Shown here: positions 25,496 to 34,500 of the stretch, piece by piece | Numbering within the stretch: the stretch's first letter is position 1 | Layout: every line of letters begins with the position of its first letter | NCBI RefSeq assembly: GCF_000169455.1 | Contig: NZ_AAYC01000006.1 | Location: forward strand, 62,001 to 126,000 | Source of the DNA: Roseobacter sp. SK209-2-6 | Lineage (GTDB): Bacteria > Pseudomonadota > Alphaproteobacteria > Rhodobacterales > Rhodobacteraceae | Direction: 5' to 3' | Length of the DNA: 64,000 nt | Notes under the pieces: generated by a model | The model's input: the letters and a program-made list of their open reading frames with translations, nothing else | What the model was told of the DNA's origin: nothing | Databases searched by the model: none | Translations under genes and position numbers: made by a program

Positions 25496-26317
25496 ATGCG
25501 CCACACGCTTCCCATAGCACCGCAATTCTATGTAACTGCTCCGCAGCCCTGCCCCTATCTGGAGGGGCGGATGGAACGGAAGCTGTTTACAGCACTGCAG
25601 GGGTCCACGGCAGAGCAACTAAATAATTCGCTTTCACATCAGGGCTTTAGGAGGTCACAGAATGTTCTCTACCGGCCCAGTTGTTCTGATTGCGCTGCCT
25701 GCATGTCCGCCCGTATTGATGTCACCGCCTTTGAGCAGAGCCGCAGCCAGAAACGCATCCTGAAGCGAAACGACTATCTGGTACGCCGCGCAACCTCTCC
25801 CTGGGCCACCGAAGATCAATTTGATCTGTTCCGGACCTATCTCGACAGCCGCCATGCGGATGGTGGAATGGCAGATATGGATGTCTTTGAATATGCCGCC
25901 ATGATCGAGGAAACCCCGATCCGCAGCCGGGTGGTGGAATATACCGAACCGCAGTTCAGCAAGCTGATAGCGGTTTCGCTGACCGATGTGCTGGAGGATG
26001 GGTTGAGCATGGTCTATTCCTTCTACAACCCGGACCTGCCCAAGCAATCCATCGGCACCTTCATGATCCTGGATCACATTGAAATAGCTCGCGAAGCAGG
26101 GCTACCCTATGTCTACCTTGGCTATTGGGTGCCTGGCAGCGCCAAGATGAGCTACAAGGAGAAGTTCTCGGGGCTTGAGGTCTATCACCAGGGCCGTTGG
26201 AAGAAGATGGAAGATCCAGAGGAGTTTTTGGACAGCGCCCATCCCCTGGCGACAGAGCCAATCTCGGAACAGGTGGCAAGCATTCAACTGCCGCAACAAC
26301 CCGAGCACCGACGATAA
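25496..26317 (+). CDS. bpt: Aspartate/glutamate leucyltransferase (N-end rule)
   Basis: A 273-residue ATE-family aminoacyl-tRNA-protein transferase. The N-terminal half has [20 protein letters not shown] and the Cys cluster CSDCAAC (63-69) of the ATE N-domain. The C-terminal half has [37 protein letters not shown], the GNAT-like catalytic fold. Bacterial Bpt attaches Leu to N-terminal Asp/Glu, marking proteins for ClpAP/ClpS. The start at 25496 matches the family N-terminus, and 45 extra upstream residues in frame are rejected. The stop overlaps the VOC gene start by one base (TAATG). Confidence 0.92.
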   Translation: MRHTLPIAPQFYVTAPQPCPYLEGRMERKLFTALQGSTAEQLNNSLSHQGFRRSQNVLYRPSCSDCAACMSARIDVTAFEQSRSQKRILKRNDYLVRRATSPWATEDQFDLFRTYLDSRHADGGMADMDVFEYAAMIEETPIRSRVVEYTEPQFSKLIAVSLTDVLEDGLSMVYSFYNPDLPKQSIGTFMILDHIEIAREAGLPYVYLGYWVPGSAKMSYKEKFSGLEVYHQGRWKKMEDPEEFLDSAHPLATEPISEQVASIQLPQQPEHRR

Positions 26318-26712
26318 TGCAACAATTCCTCCATGCTTTTTCGCTTGTCGTACCGAGCTACGATGAGGCGATAGCCTTTTACTGCGGCACTTTGGGCTGG
26401 CAATTGGCCGAAGATGTCGACCAAGGCGATAAACGCTGGGTCCGCATTTTACCGCCAGGTTCCAGCCAGGGCAGCATAATCCTGGCCCAGGCCGCGAATG
26501 ACCAGCAAAGAGCGATAATCGGTGATCAATTTGGTGGCCGTATCGGCCTGTTTCTGGTCACGGATGACTTTGTCAGAGACCATGCTGCAATGCGCGCGGT
26601 CGGAATACACTTCGAAGAAGAACCGCGCTATGAACCCTATGGCACGGTCGCTGTCTGGCAAGATCCCTTTGGCAACCGCTGGGATCTGTTGCAAATGGCC
26701 TGTGAAAGCTGA
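26317..26712 (+). CDS. VOC-family (glyoxalase/bleomycin-resistance type) protein
   Basis: A 131-residue vicinal-oxygen-chelate fold protein with two beta-alpha-beta-beta-beta modules. It starts QFLHAFSLVVPSYDEAIAFY, with CGTLGW, and ends with VAVWQDPFGNRWDLLQM, where the Glu/Gln metal position is less clear. Translationally coupled to bpt through TAATG. Substrate unknown. Cytosolic. Confidence 0.85.
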   Translation: MQQFLHAFSLVVPSYDEAIAFYCGTLGWQLAEDVDQGDKRWVRILPPGSSQGSIILAQAANDQQRAIIGDQFGGRIGLFLVTDDFVRDHAAMRAVGIHFEEEPRYEPYGTVAVWQDPFGNRWDLLQMACES

Positions 26713-26732
26713 AAAACCACCCTGCCCGGTTT

Positions 26733-27296
26733 CTAACCCCGAATGCCATGATCCTGTAGAAACTGGTGAATCTGGCGACCGCGTTGTCCCGCCTGCGCCA
26801 GCAAGGAAGCATGTGCCTCCCGTAGTTTTTGCTTTGGCTTCAGATGCGCGTTTTTGCAAAGAAACCCTTCGATGATGTCATTTGCAGACATCAAACGATG
26901 GGTACAGGTTTCGTGTACCTCATGGAAATGGTCCCAACGATCAGGACAGCTTTCCCCTTTGGCGATGAGAGATTCAGCAACGGCTAGGATTTTCTCCAGA
27001 TCGCGAATGGCCTGTGCAATCCCCGTATTCGGTCTGGGGCAAAGCGCTTCCAGATCCCTCTGTTCCTGCTCCAGATCACGGCAGATCTGATTGATAGTTT
27101 GGGGTGAAAACCGGGGCAGATAGTCTTTGATCTTCTGCATATGGCTGTTGTCCCGTAGCAGCCCCGCCTGCAGAGCATTGCGGTAGAATTGGGCAGCTTC
27201 CAGATCTGGCTTCAACTTCCGGATATGGAAATTTGCCTGTTTTTGCACCTCATCATAGGCCTTTTTGGCCTTCTGCCATTCGCTAACCAAGGACAT
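26733..27296 (-). CDS. Unrecognised helical protein (187 aa)
   Basis: I do not recognise this gene. The 187-residue product is hydrophilic and almost entirely helical, with heptad-like stretches at about 1-40 (WQKAKKAYDEVQKQANFHIRK) and 70-115 (CRDLEQEQRDLEAL, IRDLEKILAVAESL). It has a His/Cys-containing segment (DHFHEVHETCTHR) at about 125-137. No signal peptide or membrane span is seen. AGGGATGA precedes the ATG. It converges with the VOC gene 20 bp away and is isolated from the TRAP operon by a terminator, so it is probably monocistronic. Confidence 0.7.
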   Translation of the reverse strand: MSLVSEWQKAKKAYDEVQKQANFHIRKLKPDLEAAQFYRNALQAGLLRDNSHMQKIKDYLPRFSPQTINQICRDLEQEQRDLEALCPRPNTGIAQAIRDLEKILAVAESLIAKGESCPDRWDHFHEVHETCTHRLMSANDIIEGFLCKNAHLKPKQKLREAHASLLAQAGQRGRQIHQFLQDHGIRG

Positions 27297-27440
27297 GAAA
27301 AATCATCCCTTTCTTGCGCCGCTGCTCACTCCCTTAGCGACCCGGTTCAGAAAATAGCTGAAACTCCTTAATAATTTCACCCATTATTAAATCTTCGTCT
27401 CTAGGAGCCCAAACCACTGTAGATTCTGCCCCCATCCCAA

Positions 27441-27464
27441 AGAAAAAGGGGGCCAAAAGCCCCC
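27441..27464 (-). terminator. Rho-independent terminator of the TRAP operon
   Basis: GGGGGC (27448-27453) pairs with GCCCCC (27459-27464) around a five-base loop. On the minus strand the stem is followed by TTTTTCTTT. It lies just beyond the stop of the large TRAP permease at 27490. Confidence 0.8.
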
Positions 27465-27489
27465 CTTTCCCCAGCTCTTTTCGATCCGA

Positions 27490-29844
27490 TCAATTCGGGA
27501 TCAGATTTGGCACGATCGTGACAATGGCCGGGAACAGCCAAAGGATGCCAAGACCCACCACTTGGATCAGCACAAAGGGCAGAATCCCGCGGTAGATATG
27601 CCCGGTTGTTACTTCTTTGGGAGCAACCCCGCGCAGGTAGAACAGGGCAAATCCAAAGGGCGGTGTCAGGAAGGAGGTCTGCAGGTTCACCGCAACCATG
27701 ATGGTGACCCATTTGGGGTCAAACGACCCGCCATAGATCACCGGACCAACGATTGGGATCACAATGTAGATAATCTCCAGGAAATCGAGCACAAAGCCCA
27801 GGAAGAACAGGACAAGCATCACGATCAGGAAGACCGTCATCTCATTGTCAAAGCTCTTCAGGAACTGCTGGATATAGTGCTCGCCTCCAAAGGAAATCAC
27901 CACGAGGTTGAGCAGCTGAGAGCCGATCAGGATGGTGAAAACCATGGAGGTCACCTTGGCCGTTTCGCGCACCACCGGAGTCAGGACCCCGCCTTTGAAC
28001 AGTACCCAGCACCCATAGAGCAGGCCAAAGAGTGCATAGAGATAGGCGCCATAGGCAAAGAAGAAGGCGATCCAGCTTTCAGCACTCACGTTGTCCTGGT
28101 TGATGCGTAGATCAAAGTTCACCCCAATGAGGATCGAGATGATCACCGCAAAGGTCGCCCAGATGATGATCTTGCCGGAACGTCCTTCATCCTGAAGCCT
28201 GCGATAAGCCGCCAGCATGATCGCACCACCCGCCCCTAGCGCCGCAGCGGGCGTCGGGTTGGTAATGCCACCCAGGATTGACCCCAGCACCGCAACGATC
28301 AGAACCAGCGGTGGAAAGACCACCCGGATCAGATCGTTTTTGGCACAACGGGCTGCAGCCTCTTTGCAGCCGTAAAGCGCCAGAACCACAGGCAAAGCGA
28401 TCAGCAGGACCGTCACCCCAGCCGAAGTGGTTGGAGCAATAGCGATCACATCTATCAACAGAACCAGCAGCAGACCAATCGCCCCAAGGATCAAAGGTTT
28501 GGCATCCCGCGAAGGCGCCACACCGCGTCCGACCGCCAGGACCAGGCCCAGCAGGATGATCAGCACAGTCAGACCCGTGCCAATTGGTGCAGCCGCCGCG
28601 ATCTTGGCCTCACGGGCAGCAACCAGTTCCTCTTCGGAGAGTTTCACCGCCTGGGCCACGCCACCTGCAGCATCAATCTCCTGCTGCTCGGCAACCGCTG
28701 CGTCCCAGGCTTCCTGCCCATGCAGATCAATCATCGAGGCCTGGCAGTCCGCGCCAACATTGGTGCGCAGGCTGGCGGTTTGACCCGCATCAGAAAAACC
28801 AGAGACTGTTACATTCTGTGAACCAATCACACCAAAGGTGCTCAGCAGCATTGCGCCACCAATCAGAGCAGCAGGCACGCCTAGGAACCAGGTCAGGGCT
28901 TCGTTGCGCGTTACGGGCTCATTGCTGCTGGCTTCCAGTGCGACGGCCGGGGCCTTCTCTGGATTCAGCAGCGCGTAGCCAAAGGCGTAAAGCGCATAGA
29001 GCAGTGCCAGCATGATACCGGGCAGCAGAGCCGCCTGGAACAATGTCCCCACCGAGACAACCGCCGGTTCCCCGAGATAAGTGAGCGCATCAGAGCAGCC
29101 CGCCTCTTGCGCGCGGTTTTCCTGCGCGGTCGAGTAGAGGTCCCCTGCGAGGGTTCCCAGAAGAACGATCACAATCGAAGGCGGGATAATCTGCCCCAGA
29201 GTACCCGAAGCTGCAATGACACCCGTCGCCAATTCCGGGCTGTAGTTGTTGCGCAGCATGGTCGGCAGGGCCAAAAGCCCCATCGTGACCACGGTTGCAC
29301 CTACGATACCGGTGGAAGCCGCCAGGAAGGCGCCGACAACCACGATGGAAACCGCAAGCCCCCCGGGCAATGGGCCAAAGACCCGCGCCATAGTTGTCAG
29401 AAGATCATTGGCGATCTTTGAACGTTCCAGGGTGATCCCCATCAGAACAAACATCAGAACCGCCAGAAGTGTCTCGATCGAGGCACCGGCCAGAACGCGC
29501 TCGTTCATGCGGTTCACGATGAAAGAAACGTTACGGTCCAACGCCACTTCCCACCCGCGGGTAAAGACCGGTTCGGCCACTCTGGGCAGATCCGGATAGC
29601 GGAAGACCGAAATCACATCGGCCTTGACGCCGCTGTCCACCAATGTGCGATAGGCCTGGGAAGAGGTGTCTATAGCCTGGTGGATCAGGAGACCTGCGCT
29701 ATCAAGCGAGGCGATGATTCCGAAGGAGATGATACCAGCCCCGCCAATGGCAAAGGCCACTGGAAAGCCGGAGAGAATGCCTCCAAAGAGGCAGAAGAAT
29801 ACGATGAGCAAGCCGATTTCGACGCCATCAAGACCAAAAAGCAT
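27490..29844 (-). CDS. dctM: TRAP transporter large permease (DctM family), oversized
   Basis: A 784-residue DctM-type permease. Family sequence is visible at the N-terminus (FPVAFAIGGAG, then VFVLMGITLERSKIANDLL, PGGLAVSIVVVGAFLAASTGIVGATVVTMG, GTLGQIIPPSIVIVLLG) and at the C-terminus (GFVLDFLEIIYIVIPIVGPV, NLQTSFLTPPFGFALFYLRGVAP). Canonical DctM proteins are about 430 residues. Here a middle region of roughly 350 residues (about 270-620) is inserted, with a periplasmic-looking charged loop and five or more extra spans. Long forms are known among TRAP permeases of the keto-acid/mannitol-type group. Operon with dctQ and dctP. Confidence 0.9.
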   Translation of the reverse strand: MLFGLDGVEIGLLIVFFCLFGGILSGFPVAFAIGGAGIISFGIIASLDSAGLLIHQAIDTSSQAYRTLVDSGVKADVISVFRYPDLPRVAEPVFTRGWEVALDRNVSFIVNRMNERVLAGASIETLLAVLMFVLMGITLERSKIANDLLTTMARVFGPLPGGLAVSIVVVGAFLAASTGIVGATVVTMGLLALPTMLRNNYSPELATGVIAASGTLGQIIPPSIVIVLLGTLAGDLYSTAQENRAQEAGCSDALTYLGEPAVVSVGTLFQAALLPGIMLALLYALYAFGYALLNPEKAPAVALEASSNEPVTRNEALTWFLGVPAALIGGAMLLSTFGVIGSQNVTVSGFSDAGQTASLRTNVGADCQASMIDLHGQEAWDAAVAEQQEIDAAGGVAQAVKLSEEELVAAREAKIAAAAPIGTGLTVLIILLGLVLAVGRGVAPSRDAKPLILGAIGLLLVLLIDVIAIAPTTSAGVTVLLIALPVVLALYGCKEAAARCAKNDLIRVVFPPLVLIVAVLGSILGGITNPTPAAALGAGGAIMLAAYRRLQDEGRSGKIIIWATFAVIISILIGVNFDLRINQDNVSAESWIAFFFAYGAYLYALFGLLYGCWVLFKGGVLTPVVRETAKVTSMVFTILIGSQLLNLVVISFGGEHYIQQFLKSFDNEMTVFLIVMLVLFFLGFVLDFLEIIYIVIPIVGPVIYGGSFDPKWVTIMVAVNLQTSFLTPPFGFALFYLRGVAPKEVTTGHIYRGILPFVLIQVVGLGILWLFPAIVTIVPNLIPN

Positions 29845-29861
29845 ATCCGCTGTCCCTTAGG

Positions 29862-30788
29862 TTAATGCGCGCCTTCATAGGCTTCTTCACCTTCGCCAAG
29901 GGTATCCTTGTCGAGGTATTTGTTTTCGCTGGCCTGGCCTTCGATGAACTCCAGCAGCGAGCGGTAGAAGAAACAGATCGCATGCAGGAAGACGATGCCG
30001 GCGAAACTCACCAAAAGGATCTTGAACAGGAAATACCCGTTGAATCCATTGGGGCTGAAACCGATCGTCTCAATGTTCCAGCGCAGAGCGCGTGACTTCA
30101 TCACCAGACGTTCCAAAGTATCAGAGGCTGAGGGCTTCGGCACGATCAGATGACGCCAAAGGAAGTACCAGCCATACATCCAGGTCAGTACGGCGGCAGG
30201 CATCATGAAGATCAGTGAACCGACCATATCCACTACCCGTTTGGCGCGGAAACTGATGCCGGAATAGATCAGGTCTACGCGCACATGGCCGCCCTGCACG
30301 AATGTATAGGTTACACACATGCAAACCACCAAAGCGTTGTAGAGCTTCAATTCCTCGGCAAACCAGGAGATATCTTTCTCAAGCGCTATGCCAAGACCAA
30401 AGCTCATATCCGGGCGCGCAAAGATCCGTTGCATGAAGACGATAATGATCTGTTGGATCACCATGAGCAGACCGGCCCAGGCAAAGATACGCCCGATACC
30501 ATTGGCAAAGAACTCCAGCCCGCGCACCATGCCCCACATGACCTGGCGACGGTAAAGGCCGATTGCGGTCAGGACCAGGAACAGGGTGAAAACGACAAAG
30601 AAGAACTCAACAGAGCCGCCGTAGTAGACAAAGCGCATGATCGCCGCTTTGTCGGACCAGTCCAACCAGAGTTCGGGATGGGTTACGGCATAGCCGAAAT
30701 TGTAAAAGGCACCTGCGATATTCTGCACCAGCCACCATAGGCCGGCCAGCAGGGCCCCGAAAAAGGAAATGCCAGTTTCTTCCTGCAT
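29862..30788 (-). CDS. dctQ: TRAP transporter small permease (DctQ family), oversized
   Basis: A 308-residue small TRAP permease, where typical DctQ is about 160-180 residues. It begins with several membrane spans (LLAGLWWLVQNIAGAFYNFG, YYGGSVEFFFVVFTLFLVLTAIG). The DctQ core is in the middle: CMCVTYTFVQGGHVRVDLIYSGIS (the conserved HVRVD) and SLIFMMPAAVLTWMYGWYFLW. The extra N-terminal spans parallel the enlarged DctM partner, suggesting co-evolved subunits. CCGGAGGAAAA ribosome-binding site. 140 bp from dctP, separated by a strong hairpin. Confidence 0.88.
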   Translation of the reverse strand: MQEETGISFFGALLAGLWWLVQNIAGAFYNFGYAVTHPELWLDWSDKAAIMRFVYYGGSVEFFFVVFTLFLVLTAIGLYRRQVMWGMVRGLEFFANGIGRIFAWAGLLMVIQQIIIVFMQRIFARPDMSFGLGIALEKDISWFAEELKLYNALVVCMCVTYTFVQGGHVRVDLIYSGISFRAKRVVDMVGSLIFMMPAAVLTWMYGWYFLWRHLIVPKPSASDTLERLVMKSRALRWNIETIGFSPNGFNGYFLFKILLVSFAGIVFLHAICFFYRSLLEFIEGQASENKYLDKDTLGEGEEAYEGAH

Positions 30789-30881
30789 TTTTCCTCCGGA
30801 TGATTGCTTGCAACAGGGGGCTTTGGGCTTGGCTCACCAAGCAACACCAGTAGGGCATTCCACCTGCAACAATTAAACAGA

Positions 30882-30907
30882 GGTCCCCCGCACTCAGGCG
30901 GGGGACC
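30882..30907 (-). promoter_or_regulatory. Intercistronic hairpin between dctP and dctQM
   Basis: GGTCCCCCGC (30882-30891) and GCGGGGGACC (30898-30907) form a perfect ten-base stem with a six-base loop, 20 bp after the dctP stop. No T-run follows in the minus direction. It probably stabilises the dctP message or partially terminates, giving the excess of binding protein usual in TRAP systems. Confidence 0.6.
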
Positions 30908-30928
30908 CGTTTTCTCACCTAGCTGAGT

Positions 30929-32011
30929 TTAGCCCAGAACGCGGTCGCGCTGTGCGGTGTAAACACCGGAGGACAGGTTCTGCCAGTTGGAGGAGGCTTT
31001 CATCGAAGCGTTGTAGCTGTCGTAGATTTTCGCGAACAGCTCATCGCCCATGTTCTCTGACATCACATCCTTGGAGGCACTACCAAAGGCATCCCAAACG
31101 CTGTCAGGGAATTCCATGACCTTCACGCCACCGGCCTGCAGACGCTGCAGCGCTGCGCCGTTGTTGTTGAGGAACTGTGCCAGGCTCCACTGATGCGCTT
31201 CGCCCGCTGCGATCTCGATGATCTTCTGGTGCGCAGGTGACAGGCTGTCAAAGACGTCGCGGTTGGTTGCCAGCGACAGAGCCGCGCCTGGCTCGTGGAA
31301 GCCCGCAGTGTAGTAGGTCTTGGTGATTTCCTGGAAACCAGCCTTTTCGTCCGCCCAAGGACCGATCCACTCGGTGCCGTCGATCGCGCCGGAAGACAGG
31401 GCCTGATAAACTTCGGAACCAGGAATGTTCTGAACGGATGCGCCCAGTTTGCCCAGCGCCTTGCCACCCAAACCCGGCATACGGAACTTCAGACCGTTGA
31501 AGTCTTCGGGGCTGTTGATCTCTTTGGAGTACCAGCCGCCGGCCTGTGCGCCGGTGTTACCTGCGATGAAGGACTTCAGACCAAAGATCTGACCCAACTC
31601 GTCATGCAGCGCATGACCTTCGCCATGGTGGTACCAGTTCAGCAGTTCCTGTGCAGTCATACCAAAAGGCACGGAGGTGAAGAAGGCATAGCCTGGGTGC
31701 TGACCTACAAAGTAGTAGTCAGCCGCGTGATACATATCCGCCTGACCGGAGGACACCGCATCAAATACTTCGAATGCGCCAACCAGCTCACCGGCTGCTT
31801 TGATTTCGACGGTCAGGTTGCCGTCGGACATTGCAGTAATGCTGTCCGCTGCGCGCTGAGCGGAATCAAACACGCCTGCCAGGCCGCGGCCCCAGGATGT
31901 CACCATGGTCAGGGTGCGTTTGCCCTGTGCATAGGCTGGTGCAGCCAGAGTTGCCGCAGCAGCGGCGGTTCCGCCCATTGCGGATGTTTTCAAAAAAGAA
32001 CGACGATCCAT
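30929..32011 (-). CDS. dctP: TRAP transporter substrate-binding protein (DctP/TakP type, Tat signal)
   Basis: A 360-residue periplasmic binding protein. The start at 32011 follows GGGAGGAGC and begins with a twin-arginine signal, DRRSFLK, ending APAYAQ. The mature part has TMVTSWGRGLAGVF, AVSSGQADMYHAADYYF, WYSKEINSPEDFNGLKFRMPG and EWIGPWADEKAGF, the features of the DctP7/TakP branch that binds alpha-keto acids or related monocarboxylates (TakP of R. sphaeroides). The ligand here is inferred only. Tat export means it folds in the cytosol first, which is common in this branch. Confidence 0.88.
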   Translation of the reverse strand: MDRRSFLKTSAMGGTAAAAATLAAPAYAQGKRTLTMVTSWGRGLAGVFDSAQRAADSITAMSDGNLTVEIKAAGELVGAFEVFDAVSSGQADMYHAADYYFVGQHPGYAFFTSVPFGMTAQELLNWYHHGEGHALHDELGQIFGLKSFIAGNTGAQAGGWYSKEINSPEDFNGLKFRMPGLGGKALGKLGASVQNIPGSEVYQALSSGAIDGTEWIGPWADEKAGFQEITKTYYTAGFHEPGAALSLATNRDVFDSLSPAHQKIIEIAAGEAHQWSLAQFLNNNGAALQRLQAGGVKVMEFPDSVWDAFGSASKDVMSENMGDELFAKIYDSYNASMKASSNWQNLSSGVYTAQRDRVLG

Positions 32012-32262
32012 TAGAGTAGCTCCTCCCATAAGTAGTCTCTCCGCCCGGTTGTCCCGGGCCGATCTTCTATCGAGTGGCGCTAGCCTAGCGACGTCACAGA
32101 ACATGTGAATACCAAGTACTGCGTATATCACGTTGAATAGCCGATAATGCGTTGAAACTTTGCGTCATTTTCCGCGTGCCCTGGCCATTCTTGTTCCTTG
32201 GCCAGCGAAAAACACGCTTCAACACTTTGATTCGCCCGCCGGATTGCGTAACGATTCGCCCC

Positions 32263-33783
32263 ATGGCCTCATTCCGCTCCCTCTTTCGTCCGAATTACGC
32301 ACAGAAAATCTCTATTCTCGCGACCCTTCCGCTGGTGGTTGCTGTGGCCGCGATTGCCCTTTTGGTGGCCTATCAATCTCGCGCCTCCGCAGAGCGCGAG
32401 ATACAAGCGCTAGAGCTGCAATTGCTTGAGGCCAAGAAAGCCGAATTAAGAAACTATGTGACCCAGGCGCGCAACGGATTTTCCCATATCTATGGGCGCG
32501 CCTCGCCAGATGATGCGGTGGCGAAGGAACGGGTACGCCAGATCCTCAGCGCGATGATCTACGGCAAGGATGGGTTCTTCTTTGTCTATGACTATGACGG
32601 CACCAATCTGGTCAGTCCCAGACAGACGGATTTCATCAATCAGAACTGGGCGGGCCTGACGGACAGCGGTGGAGTGCCCGTGGTGGATGAATTCCTGCGC
32701 CTCGCACGACAGGGCGCGGGCTGGCATACATTCATGTGGCAAAAGCCATCGACCGGCGAAGAGGCCCGGATGATCGCTTATGTGGTCGGATTGCAGGATT
32801 GGCAGTGGGCCGTTGGCACCGGCGTCTTCATCGATGATGTTCTGGCCTCCGTCGCGGCTGCGCGTGCCGAAGTGGAGACCCGTGTGCGGCGTACTTTCCT
32901 CTATATTGGCGCGATTGCTCTGGTTTCACTCATCCTGGTTTTTGCCTCGGGCATGTTTCTGAACCTGCGCGAACGCAGATTGGCGGATGCCAAGCTGAAA
33001 GAACTGACCCAGCGCGTTTTGGATGCGCAGGAAGAGGAGCGCGGCCGGGTTGCCCGAGAGTTGCATGACAGTATCAGCCAGCTCTTGGTTGGCGTGCGAT
33101 TTGCTCTGGACAATGCCAGCCGCCGCTTCAAACGCGGAGAATTGGATCGCGCCATCCCCCCCCTGGACAGGGGTATCGAAAACCTTGCAACTGCCATCAC
33201 TGAGGTCCGTCGCATCAGCCGGGACCTGCGGCCCGGTGTGCTTGATGATCTTGGCCTGGGCCCTGCCCTGAAAACTCTGACCGACGAATTTGCCGCGCGA
33301 ACTGGCATTGTTTCCAGTTTTTCTACTGTGGTGTTTCGCAACCGCCTGGATCAGGACGCCAAGATTGCACTCTATCGGATCGCGCAAGAGGCCCTGATGA
33401 ATATCGAGCGACACTCCAATGCCACCCATATGACAATGGACCTGCGCGGACATGCCAAAGGCGCCACCATGCGGATTACCGACAATGGCTGCGGCCTGCC
33501 CCCAGAGCAGGAGCGCGCAGGCCCGGGCATTGGGCTACGCAATATGCAGGAACGTATCGAGCAACTTGACGGCACCCTGCGCATTCTGTCATCACGTGGC
33601 ACCCAAAGCGGCACCGTTATCGAGGTCACCCTGCCCCTTAGCCATTTGCTACCGCCAAGTGGCAGCACCGGTACAGAAATCACAGTCGAGGGTCCGTCAA
33701 CGAAACTCACTGTTGCGAACGTCAACATGGGTGAGGCGCAGAGCCAAGGGGTAGAGAGCCCAAGGACAGAGGATAAGACATGA
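32263..33783 (+). CDS. NarL-type sensor histidine kinase with Cache domain
   Basis: A 506-residue membrane kinase. There is one N-terminal span at about 18-36 and a periplasmic single-Cache (sCache-like) sensor at about 40-215 (YGKDGFFFVYDYDGTNLVSP, AYVVGLQDWQWAVGTGVFID). A second span at about 235-255 follows, then HisKA_3 with the phospho-acceptor in RVARELHDSISQLLVGVRFA, and a HATPase domain with DNGCGLP and GIGLRNMQERI. The start ATG at 32263 avoids a non-family extension. It is divergent from dctP across 251 bp and overlaps its response regulator by ATGA, so it probably controls the TRAP operon by sensing the same class of ligand. Confidence 0.9.
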   Translation: MASFRSLFRPNYAQKISILATLPLVVAVAAIALLVAYQSRASAEREIQALELQLLEAKKAELRNYVTQARNGFSHIYGRASPDDAVAKERVRQILSAMIYGKDGFFFVYDYDGTNLVSPRQTDFINQNWAGLTDSGGVPVVDEFLRLARQGAGWHTFMWQKPSTGEEARMIAYVVGLQDWQWAVGTGVFIDDVLASVAAARAEVETRVRRTFLYIGAIALVSLILVFASGMFLNLRERRLADAKLKELTQRVLDAQEEERGRVARELHDSISQLLVGVRFALDNASRRFKRGELDRAIPPLDRGIENLATAITEVRRISRDLRPGVLDDLGLGPALKTLTDEFAARTGIVSSFSTVVFRNRLDQDAKIALYRIAQEALMNIERHSNATHMTMDLRGHAKGATMRITDNGCGLPPEQERAGPGIGLRNMQERIEQLDGTLRILSSRGTQSGTVIEVTLPLSHLLPPSGSTGTEITVEGPSTKLTVANVNMGEAQSQGVESPRTEDKT

Positions 33784-34424
33784 GCGATATGATCCGGGTC
33801 CTGATCGTGGATGACCACCCCATGGTGGCTGAAGGCATCCAATCCATTCTCGAAAGCTATGACGATATAGAGGTTCTCGCATCGCTTACCGATGGCAGCG
33901 AAGCGGTGGCGCAGGCCCAGACGCTAGGACCTGATGTGATCCTGATGGATCTCAACATGCCCAAGCTTGGCGGCCTCAGCGCGACCGAGATGATCCTGGA
34001 GAACCACCCGGAGACACGTATCCTGATCCTGTCGATGCACGATAGCCCCGAGTATATCTCAACTGCTCTCAGCCATGGCGCCATGGGCTATGTCCTCAAG
34101 GATGTGCCAACCGAAGAAATCAAACTGGCCATTGATACAGTAATGCGCGGGGAGCGCTATCTTTGCACTGGCGCACAGGGCGCGATGGCACCCAAAGAGG
34201 GTGAAACGCGCGAAGCGCTAACCGGGCGCGAACAGACTATTCTGCTGGAGCTGGCACAGGGGAAATCAAACAAAGAAGTCGCGCTGCATCTGGACATCTC
34301 GGTGCGCACCGTTGAGACCCATCGCAAGAATATCAAACGCAAGCTTGGCATTTCTTCGACTGCGGGCCTCACACGCTACGCATTGGAGCATGGCGTGTTG
34401 CAGGGCACCGGCCACGATTTCTAG
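33780..34424 (+). CDS. NarL/FixJ-family response regulator
   Basis: A 214-residue response regulator. Receiver domain at 1-120 with phospho-acceptor Asp in DVILMDLNMPKLGG and acidic pocket in LIVDDHPM. LuxR-type HTH at about 148-205: LTGREQTILLELAQGKSNKEV, ISVRTVETHRKNIKRKL. Coupled to the kinase gene by the ATGA overlap. Likely target is the divergent dctPQM promoter region (32012-32262), by position. Confidence 0.93.
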   Translation: MSDMIRVLIVDDHPMVAEGIQSILESYDDIEVLASLTDGSEAVAQAQTLGPDVILMDLNMPKLGGLSATEMILENHPETRILILSMHDSPEYISTALSHGAMGYVLKDVPTEEIKLAIDTVMRGERYLCTGAQGAMAPKEGETREALTGREQTILLELAQGKSNKEVALHLDISVRTVETHRKNIKRKLGISSTAGLTRYALEHGVLQGTGHDF

Positions 34425-34500
34425 AACCCAGCCTCAGGGTTCCCCAGAAAGCCCTTCTCCTCGCAATTGCATTGGCTTACCAAGTTGACGCCGCCCCTGA

